Origin: MED-G116 sp038147495
GTDB lineage: Bacteria; Pseudomonadota; Alphaproteobacteria; Puniceispirillales; Puniceispirillaceae
Assembly (NCBI GenBank): GCA_038147495.1
Contig: JAYQTT010000026.1
Coordinates: 1-21,352 of the forward strand
DNA length: 21,352 bases
Reading direction: 5' to 3'
Under the pieces are notes generated by a model, which made no database searches, was not told the origin of the DNA, and was given only the letters and a program-made list of their open reading frames with translations. A program made the translations under genes and the position numbers. Below are positions 15,764 to 21,352 of the stretch, piece after piece; the first letter of the stretch is position 1; each line of letters starts with the position of its first letter.

Positions 15764-16480
15764 ATGCTTCATCCGGTTTTCGCCCGGCTGGCCAATGCTG
15801 TCCTGCCGCATCAATGTTTGCTTTGTCGCCAATTTGCCGAAACAGCTGGCCTGTGTGGAACATGCTGGACCGGGCTTAAACCGATTTCAGCGCCGATGTG
15901 CGACATCTGCGGGCGGCCTTTGCCACATCAATTGCCACAAGGGCGATGCGGACATTGCTGGCTGCGTCCCCCGCCACTGGAGAGGATGCGGGCATGGTGC
16001 CTCTATAACGACACGTCCCGCGATCTAATCCTGAAATTCAAACATGGCGGAGGACTGTTTCTCACACCCTTCTTTGCCGCGATGATGACTGGCTTGTGTC
16101 GCGAGCTATTGACGCCTGACACCCTCATCATTCCGGTGCCTTTGCACCGCTGGCGATATCTGAAAAGGCGCTATAATCAATCGGCGGAGCTGGCCCGCGC
16201 CCTTGCCGCCAGACACGACCCCCAACAATTCGCCCCAGATATTTTGTATCGGCGCAAAAGGACACCCAGTCAGGCCGGACTGAACCGGCGCCAACGCCAG
16301 CAAAATCTGGCAAATGCGTTTGATATAAACCCGAAGGCGCACAGCCGGCTGGAGGGACGCGCTGTTCTGCTTGTTGATGATGTGATGACCACCGGTGCCA
16401 CTTTGCACGAGGCCGCACGCACATTGCAAAGGGGCGGCTGCCAGAGGGTCATGGCTATGGTCATCGCGCGAACGCAGTAA
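15764..16480 (+). CDS. comF: ComF family phosphoribosyltransferase-like protein
   Basis: ComF proteins are needed for uptake of transforming DNA in naturally competent bacteria, although many non-competent species also have one. The 238-residue product has eight N-terminal cysteines as four pairs (Cys18/21, 31/34, 46/49, 62/65), consistent with two zinc sites. A phosphoribosyltransferase fold follows, with PVPLHRWRYLKRRYNQSAELA (125-145), SQAGLNRRQRQQNLANAF and the PRPP-loop VLLVDDVMTTGAT (201-213). The start gives the usual MxxPVFARLANAVLPHQCLLC-type N-terminus; AAGAG sits directly before the ATG, too close for an ideal ribosome site. It leads a comF-grxC-nit run and is divergent from the NDUFAF5-like gene. 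Confidence 0.92.
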   Translation: MLHPVFARLANAVLPHQCLLCRQFAETAGLCGTCWTGLKPISAPMCDICGRPLPHQLPQGRCGHCWLRPPPLERMRAWCLYNDTSRDLILKFKHGGGLFLTPFFAAMMTGLCRELLTPDTLIIPVPLHRWRYLKRRYNQSAELARALAARHDPQQFAPDILYRRKRTPSQAGLNRRQRQQNLANAFDINPKAHSRLEGRAVLLVDDVMTTGATLHEAARTLQRGGCQRVMAMVIARTQ

Positions 16481-16557
16481 GGCCAAAAAGAAATTTACAC
16501 CATGTCAGATTTGCCTTGTTTTACCGCTTGCAGCCCTCGACCTTATCACCTACATCA

Positions 16558-16833
16558 ATGGACATGAGCACATCACCAAAAGTCGAAATATATACTGCTA
16601 TTGCCTGTGGTTACTGTTCGAGGGCCATGCGCCTTCTGCAATCGAAAAACGTTGATTTCAAACAGATCGATGTGTCGATGAGTTCTGACCTGCGCGCCGA
16701 GATGACCAGCCGATCCGGCGGCAGACGAACCGTCCCGCAGATATTCATTGGCGACATGCATGTTGGCGGTTGTGATGATCTTTTCAGTCTGGAAAATGCC
16801 GGCCATCTGGACAAATTGCTGGACGCATCATGA
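16558..16833 (+). CDS. grxC: Glutaredoxin 3 (GrxC type)
   Basis: Glutaredoxins reduce disulfides and glutathionylated proteins using glutathione. The 91-residue protein has VEIYTAIACGYCSRAMRLL, with the active-site CGYC at 17-20 in place of the commoner CPYC. It also has the cis-proline segment RTVPQIFIG and the glutathione-binding GGCDDL. The dithiol site and length fit GrxC. Two ATGs, at 16558 and 16564, are possible and neither has a good ribosome site; the difference is two residues. The stop overlaps the nit start by 4 bp (ATGA), implying coupled translation with an amidase of glutathione repair. Confidence 0.92.
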   Translation: MDMSTSPKVEIYTAIACGYCSRAMRLLQSKNVDFKQIDVSMSSDLRAEMTSRSGGRRTVPQIFIGDMHVGGCDDLFSLENAGHLDKLLDAS

Positions 16834-17678
16834 CCGATGCGCTGCGAGTGGCCGCCCTGCAATATTGCGCAGGTGGAGACGCGGACGCCACTTTGGCGCA
16901 TATCACACCGATGATCAAAGCCGCCGCCAAAGACAAGGCGAAGCTTATCTGCCTTCCTGAAGCAGCCAGCTTTCTTGCTGAAAACCGCAACGCACTTCAG
17001 GAACGTGCAGAAGATGAAACCAACAGCGCCAGCCTGCGACATCTGCAGGGGATCGCGCGCGGTCTTGATATTTCGATCCTGATTGGCTCTTTGATGATCC
17101 GGCGCACCGATGATGCGCTGGTCAATCGAAGCTATCTTCTGGATACTGACGGTCAGGTACAGGCATTTTATGACAAGATTCATATGTTTGATGCCGATGT
17201 CGGGGACGGCAAATCTTATCGTGAATCTGCCAGCTTTACCGGCGGAGACCGCATGAAGCTTGCCACCTGCGGTCCGGCACACATCGGCATGAGCATCTGT
17301 TACGATGTCCGCTTCCCGGCATTATACCGTGACCTTGCGCTGGCGGGCGCCACCCTTCTTTCAATACCAGCGGCTTTCACGTTCGACAGCGGCCGGGCGC
17401 ACTGGCACACATTGCTTCGTGCAAGAGCCATTGAAACAGGGTGTTTTGTCATCGCCCCGGCGCAATGCGGCATTCACGCAGATGGACGGCGCACCTATGG
17501 CCACGCGATGATCATCGGCCCGTGGGGTGAAATTCTTGGCGAGGCCACGACAGATGATAATGTCTCTGCCGCCGGTGCAAATGATGATGTGATCATTGCT
17601 GATCTGGAAATGGATGCAACCTTACGCGCAAGGCAAGCCATCCCGTCACTTGCCAACGCCAGACCGTATCATCGGTAA
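16830..17678 (+). CDS. Nit-type carbon-nitrogen hydrolase (omega-amidase / deaminated glutathione amidase-like)
   Basis: This 282-residue nitrilase-superfamily enzyme shows the catalytic triad: Glu44 (CLPEAASF), Lys116 (YDKIHMFD) and Cys157 (MSICYDVRFP). The FDADVGDGKSYRES segment and overall length match the bacterial Nit1-like branch. Enzymes of that branch hydrolyse deaminated glutathione, a transaminase side product, and some act as omega-amidases. The overlap with a glutaredoxin gene supports a glutathione-related role; the substrate remains inference. The gene converges on accA, with 7 bp between stops. In many alphaproteobacteria the next gene is DUF1178, which here lies about 8 kb away. 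Confidence 0.9.
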   Translation: MTDALRVAALQYCAGGDADATLAHITPMIKAAAKDKAKLICLPEAASFLAENRNALQERAEDETNSASLRHLQGIARGLDISILIGSLMIRRTDDALVNRSYLLDTDGQVQAFYDKIHMFDADVGDGKSYRESASFTGGDRMKLATCGPAHIGMSICYDVRFPALYRDLALAGATLLSIPAAFTFDSGRAHWHTLLRARAIETGCFVIAPAQCGIHADGRRTYGHAMIIGPWGEILGEATTDDNVSAAGANDDVIIADLEMDATLRARQAIPSLANARPYHR

Positions 17679-17685
17679 AAATGGT

Positions 17686-18642
17686 TTATTTCAGCGCCGC
17701 GTTGCCCATCGAGAGGTATTTCTCGGCGCGGTCAGCAACAAGTGCTTTGGCGTCCATGCCCTGCATGCTCTGCAGCTGCTCAAAACAGCAATTGCCAAGG
17801 CTGCTTATGGCCGCCTTTTGATCGCGATGTGCACCGCCAAGCGGTTCTGGCACGATAGCGTCAATCACCCCTAAATCCTTCATATTGTCCGAGGTGATCC
17901 GTAAAGCTTCAGCGGCCTGCTTGGCATGCTCACCACTGCGCCACAGGATCGATGCACAGCCCTCAGGAGAAATCACCGAATAGATGGCATGTTCATACAT
18001 CACCACGCGGTTGCCTGCGGCGAGCGCAATCGCCCCGCCAGACCCACCCTCACCAATGATCGCCGCGACCATCGGTGTCGGCAAACGCAGACAGGCGCGA
18101 ATAGAGGTGGCAATCGCTTCGGCTTGTCCACGCTCCTCCGCACCGCGGCCTGGATAGGCACCTGCCGTATCGACAAAGCTGAGAACCGGCAGATCAAACC
18201 GCCCGGCCAGTTCCATCAAACGTGTTGCCTTGCGATAGCCTTCCGGACGGGCCATGCCAAAATTCCGCTTGATACGCTCTTCTGTGCTGCTTCCCTTTTC
18301 GGTTCCCATCACCATCACAGCCTGTCCACGGAACCGCGCCATGCCACCGATTACGGCGTAATCCTCGGCATAGTTCCGGTCACCGGCAAGCGGTGTAAAA
18401 TCCTCAAACAGCTGGCTGATGATGGCACTGACACGCGGCCGGTCGGGGTGGCGTGCCACCTGAACTTTTTCCCACGGGCCAAGCTTTTCATATGTCTGTT
18501 TCAGCTCACGCTCAATGCGTGTCTGCAGCTTGCCAATCTCATCAGCAATATTGATGCTGCCGTCAGAGCTCATGTGACGCAGTTCTTCCACCTTGCCTTC
18601 AAGGTTGGCGATTGGCTTTTCAAAATCCAGAAAATGTCTCAT
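17686..18642 (-). CDS. accA: Acetyl-CoA carboxylase carboxyltransferase subunit alpha
   Basis: AccA and AccD together transfer CO2 from carboxybiotin to acetyl-CoA, forming malonyl-CoA for fatty-acid synthesis. The 318-residue product is full length. It starts MRHFLDFEKPIANLEGKVEEL and includes QVARHPDRPR, DRNYAEDYAVIGGMARF, ARPEGYRKATRLM, FVDTAGAYPGRGAEERGQAEAIA and IGEGGSGGAIALA, all family hallmarks of the carboxyltransferase fold that forms the acyl-CoA and biotin sites. It follows xerD in the same direction with a 52-bp spacer that has a weak AAGGG ribosome-site candidate. xerD-accA adjacency is common in alphaproteobacteria. Confidence 0.96.
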   Translation of the reverse strand: MRHFLDFEKPIANLEGKVEELRHMSSDGSINIADEIGKLQTRIERELKQTYEKLGPWEKVQVARHPDRPRVSAIISQLFEDFTPLAGDRNYAEDYAVIGGMARFRGQAVMVMGTEKGSSTEERIKRNFGMARPEGYRKATRLMELAGRFDLPVLSFVDTAGAYPGRGAEERGQAEAIATSIRACLRLPTPMVAAIIGEGGSGGAIALAAGNRVVMYEHAIYSVISPEGCASILWRSGEHAKQAAEALRITSDNMKDLGVIDAIVPEPLGGAHRDQKAAISSLGNCCFEQLQSMQGMDAKALVADRAEKYLSMGNAALK

Positions 18643-18694
18643 TTCAGCAAGGTGCCCTTATTTTGGGTGCGCTCGGTTCAACATTGACACCAGT

Positions 18695-19660
18695 CTACTC
18701 GCCGTCATCGGTGCTGGCAAGCGGGTGCGCTGTTTGTAACAGCCCAGCCAGCCGTTCCGGTCTTGTTGCGGTATAGATCTGCGTGGTCGATATGTCAGCG
18801 TGACCAAGCATCGTCTGAAGCGAGCGCAAATCAGCGCCGCGATTGAGCATGTGCGTGGCAAAGGAATGTCGCAGCACATGCGGACTGACCCGCGCTGGAT
18901 CAAGCCCTGCATGGCTGGCGATTTTTTTCAACAGCGCGGCGAATTGATGTCTTGTCATCGCCATATCGCCGGACACTCTTTTGGCCGTCCGGCGCCCGGT
19001 TTGCGCCGATTGGTCAGATGATTTGGCGGTAATGTCATCATGCGGAAACATGAATTGTGATACCACATAAGCTGGATGTGAGTCGCGTTCCCCGGCCCAT
19101 ATGCCAGCCGCTTCAATCGCGGCACGGCCCAACGGGACAACACGTTCCTTGCCGCCTTTACCAGTGACAAGAAGGCTGCGCTGGCCGCGCCTGAACTGGT
19201 CTATTTTCAGACCAACCAATTCTGATACCCGAAGGCCTGTTGCATACAAGATTTCAAGCAGCGCAACAGCGCGCTTGGCTTGCCAATCCGGTTGCATCTG
19301 TCCGGCTGCTGCAATCAGCGCAACGATGTCTGCTTCCGACAGGCTCTTTGGCAATGTCGATGGCAGCTTTGGATTATCAATCCAGCGGCATGCATTGTCG
19401 TTACGCAGGCCCTCTTCCACCAGCCATGACATCATCTGGCGCAATGCGCTCAACCGCCGCGCTACCGAACGTCCCGACAGACCTTCTTTATGCCAGCTCA
19501 CCATCAGCCGCCGTAAATCGTCTGCGCCGCAGTCAATCAATGAGGTATGCGCGCGCTGCAAGGCGTGCTCTGCCGCACTGAGATCACGGCGATAGGCGGC
19601 TATGGTGTTGGCGGCCAGTGCCCGATCAGCCGACATGGCGTCAAGAAAAGCCGTAATCAC
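18695..19660 (-). CDS. xerD: Tyrosine recombinase XerD
   Basis: XerD with XerC resolves chromosome dimers at dif. The 321-residue product (from GTG 19660) has the core-binding domain (TAFLDAMSADRALAANTIAAY) and all catalytic residues: Arg144 (ATGLRVSEL), Lys168 (GKGGKER), His261 and Arg264 (HVLRHSFATH), His287 (LGHADIS) and Tyr296 (TQIYT). A stretch of about 20 residues between FMFPHDD and MTRHQFAALL (about 209-232) is longer than I expect for XerD. The GTG has no good ribosome site. AGGAG at 19714-19718 is placed for an in-frame CTG at 19703-19705, which would add 15 residues and a more usual N-terminus. The neighbourhood (accA) and length favour XerD over a phage integrase. Confidence 0.9.
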   Translation of the reverse strand: MITAFLDAMSADRALAANTIAAYRRDLSAAEHALQRAHTSLIDCGADDLRRLMVSWHKEGLSGRSVARRLSALRQMMSWLVEEGLRNDNACRWIDNPKLPSTLPKSLSEADIVALIAAAGQMQPDWQAKRAVALLEILYATGLRVSELVGLKIDQFRRGQRSLLVTGKGGKERVVPLGRAAIEAAGIWAGERDSHPAYVVSQFMFPHDDITAKSSDQSAQTGRRTAKRVSGDMAMTRHQFAALLKKIASHAGLDPARVSPHVLRHSFATHMLNRGADLRSLQTMLGHADISTTQIYTATRPERLAGLLQTAHPLASTDDGE

Positions 19661-19710
19661 AGCGGTATGTCCGGCGGTCTGCCTGGCTTTATCGACGTTG
19701 GACAGTGTCG

Positions 19711-21352
19711 CTACTCCTGCGCTTGAACCGTTCCGTTCTGTTGGGCGTTTGTCGACACCGCCTGCACTGATCCGGCGGTAGCCAGATCGGCCACCGGTGC
19801 CTCGGACAACAGGGCAAGCTGTTCGCCGAATTCAGCCATGGATGGCGTGTTCCGATGGAACATTTGAAGCAGATGCGCCCTGATAATTTCTGCCGCAAAG
19901 GCCCGCGCTGTGGCGGTCTGGCCGATCATGTCCATCGCCCTGACAATCATCGCACCGTCTTGAGGGTTCACACGATGCAGCGGCGTATCGCCCACGGCCC
20001 AGCTTGCCAGCAACACTGTTTCCGCAACATGACGCTTTTCCGATGCTTTCGTCAGAGCGCGCATCAATACCGGAGACAGGTTGGTATAGTCGCCGCCATC
20101 TGGCATGGAGTCAGACGTCAGTTCAAGCCATTCAACATCCGGCACGGTCATGCCGGTGGCTTCCAGAATCGGCAATACATCCCACATGCCAAGATTGGCC
20201 AATGGCCGGGCACTCCAGCTTTCGCCCTCAAGCATTAGCAACAGCGTTGAGGCATCACGCGCCGCGGCAGATGTTCCGGCATTTTGTCCTGCCGGCTGAT
20301 ATCGTGGATCGTTGATTGCCAGCAAGAGATGCGTCTGTGCCATCACATCATTGCCCGACTGGCCATCAGTGGCCGTTTTCAGGACATCAAGACCGGGAAA
20401 GCCCATGGCCTCGCGTGCCAGTCCAGCATAGAGCGGCAACATCATCAAACCATTACCGGCAGAAATATCCGTTGCCATCGCCTGATTGATGAACATCAGC
20501 CGTAACGGCGTTGTGTCCGCGGCAATTGCCCGCCAGCTTAATGCCGCATTCAATGATGTTGCCCCGCTGTGATGCCGCGTCAACGCGGTGACCGCTTGCT
20601 CGGCAGGGAGGGCCGCACTGCGCCACAGCTTGCTGGCTTGATCGGCTGTGATCAGGCCTTTTTCCAGATTGTCGAAGGTCGAGACAAGTCGTGCATCGGT
20701 ATCCATATAGCGCAAAGCAACTGTGCCCTGGGCCATGCCCGGCGGCAATGTTGCCAGACTGTCCAGATCAATATCGTGATGCGCCGCATCCATCAGCACC
20801 ACATGCAGCGGTTCAACCAATGCCGAATCCACCTCAGCCGGGTCAACACCGTTCAACATTTCTTTCATCAGTGTGAAGAATACCGGATCGTCAACGCCGC
20901 TTGCTTCAAGAATATCGGCACCAAAGCGGGCGCTGCTTGTATCTGCCTGAACGGCACTGCAGATCACGCGCAATTTGTGCCAATAGGGATCAAGTGTTTT
21001 GGCCGCATAATTGTTTACTGTTGTACATGCCTCAGAATCACGGCGCTGCATCAACTGGTATTCAACCAGCCATTTCTTCCAATCCAGCCATTCATCATCA
21101 TCGGGAAGCCGTTTCGCCAGAACCGCGAGGTCGTGCGAACGCCCCGCCGCCGCAAGCCAGTCAAGCCGCGCCCGGACAAGGTCCTGCGCCACCAAATTCG
21201 CCCCGATCGGCGGTACTGCCTCTCTTGCCACCACTTCAAGGGACAGTTTTGACAATGCGCGAGACTGTGACGTCAGATGCCCGTTACCAAAAAGAAATGT
21301 CGCCTTTGATGCGGGCGTGCCTCGCCAGATCAATTCGTCCAGCCGTGCCGCA
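19711..21352 (-). CDS. Large helical protein of unknown function, N-terminus beyond window
   Basis: The frame is open from the right edge (AARLDELIWRGTPASK...) to a TAG at 19711-19713, giving about 546 visible residues. I do not recognise a named family. The composition is rich in Ala and Leu. Segments such as ARLDELIWRGTPASKA and RARLDWLAAAGRSHDLAVLA, followed by LPDDDEWLDW, look like degenerate helical-hairpin repeats of an alpha-solenoid (TPR-like or Slt70-like U-domain). No catalytic motif, cysteine pattern or membrane segment is evident in the visible part. It precedes xerD in the same direction, with overlapping translation signals. A TTG at 21331-21333 could be read as a start, but the open frame upstream argues that the gene is only cut. 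Confidence 0.7.
   Translation of the reverse strand, partial: AARLDELIWRGTPASKATFLFGNGHLTSQSRALSKLSLEVVAREAVPPIGANLVAQDLVRARLDWLAAAGRSHDLAVLAKRLPDDDEWLDWKKWLVEYQLMQRRDSEACTTVNNYAAKTLDPYWHKLRVICSAVQADTSSARFGADILEASGVDDPVFFTLMKEMLNGVDPAEVDSALVEPLHVVLMDAAHHDIDLDSLATLPPGMAQGTVALRYMDTDARLVSTFDNLEKGLITADQASKLWRSAALPAEQAVTALTRHHSGATSLNAALSWRAIAADTTPLRLMFINQAMATDISAGNGLMMLPLYAGLAREAMGFPGLDVLKTATDGQSGNDVMAQTHLLLAINDPRYQPAGQNAGTSAAARDASTLLLMLEGESWSARPLANLGMWDVLPILEATGMTVPDVEWLELTSDSMPDGGDYTNLSPVLMRALTKASEKRHVAETVLLASWAVGDTPLHRVNPQDGAMIVRAMDMIGQTATARAFAAEIIRAHLLQMFHRNTPSMAEFGEQLALLSEAPVADLATAGSVQAVSTNAQQNGTVQAQE
19714..19718 (-). promoter_or_regulatory. Ribosome binding site suggesting an upstream non-ATG start for xerD
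   Basis: AGGAG on the minus strand overlaps the last codons of the preceding gene. It lies 8 bp before an in-frame CTG (19703-19705), where translation would begin (M)SNVDKARQTAGH. This would couple xerD to the upstream gene; CTG starts are rare. Confidence 0.4.

Noticed and set aside
18695..19660. Tyrosine recombinase as evidence of a phage or integrative element
   Set aside because: Length, neighbours (accA) and lack of att-like repeats, tRNA or phage genes nearby fit the housekeeping XerD.
20569..21252. Plus-strand open frame of 227 codons opposite the helical protein
   Set aside because: It is Cys/His/Gln-rich in a way typical of antisense translation, and the minus-strand frame is longer, continues off the edge and is positioned in an operon with xerD.

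Overview
The window is about 21 kb of tightly packed chromosomal core genes from an alphaproteobacterium. I judge this from three things: the protein families, the gene order (rodZ-ispG-hisS-prfA-prmC-DUF4167, lysC/ubiG, secA/ppi-argJ-mutT, comF-grxC-nit, xerD-accA), and the DUF4167 and NDUFAF5-type proteins typical of that class. HisRS has the canonical bacterial motif 2 loop (RYERPQKGRMRQFHQ). As I recall, the Rhizobiales/Rhodobacterales/Caulobacterales carry a divergent form, so a Rhodospirillales-like or SAR116-like marine lineage is more likely; this is inference. I see no mobile element, prophage, CRISPR array, tRNA or rRNA.

Left block (1-6379, all minus strand): transcription runs rodZ -> ispG -> hisS -> prfA -> prmC, then a separate promoter drives the DUF4167 gene, which is cut by the left edge. 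The block combines a cell-shape protein, isoprenoid synthesis and translation. PrmC modifies the GGQ glutamine of the release factor encoded just upstream. prfA and hisS are interrupted by four clear single-base indels plus one probable one, all between about 2235 and 2834. Both proteins are otherwise well conserved and essential, so sequence error is the leading explanation.

Middle block (6560-12993): lysC and ubiG diverge from a 76-bp spacer. A DUF1178 gene follows secA on the minus strand. secA has a good promoter and diverges from a secreted parvulin gene across a 310-bp spacer. The parvulin gene is followed 2 bp later by argJ, then mutT 1 bp after that.

Right block (14638-21352): an NDUFAF5-like gene on the minus strand diverges from comF-grxC-nit on the plus strand, with a possible CtrA box before comF. 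Convergent to these are accA, xerD and a large unrecognised helical protein that runs off the right edge.

I did not find a convincing new biological system. The most useful observations are the indel cluster, an apparent inversion of the secA-to-nit block relative to the usual order, three short tandem repeats at gene ends, and the CtrA-like box. GC content looks to be in the mid-50s by eye; I did not compute it.
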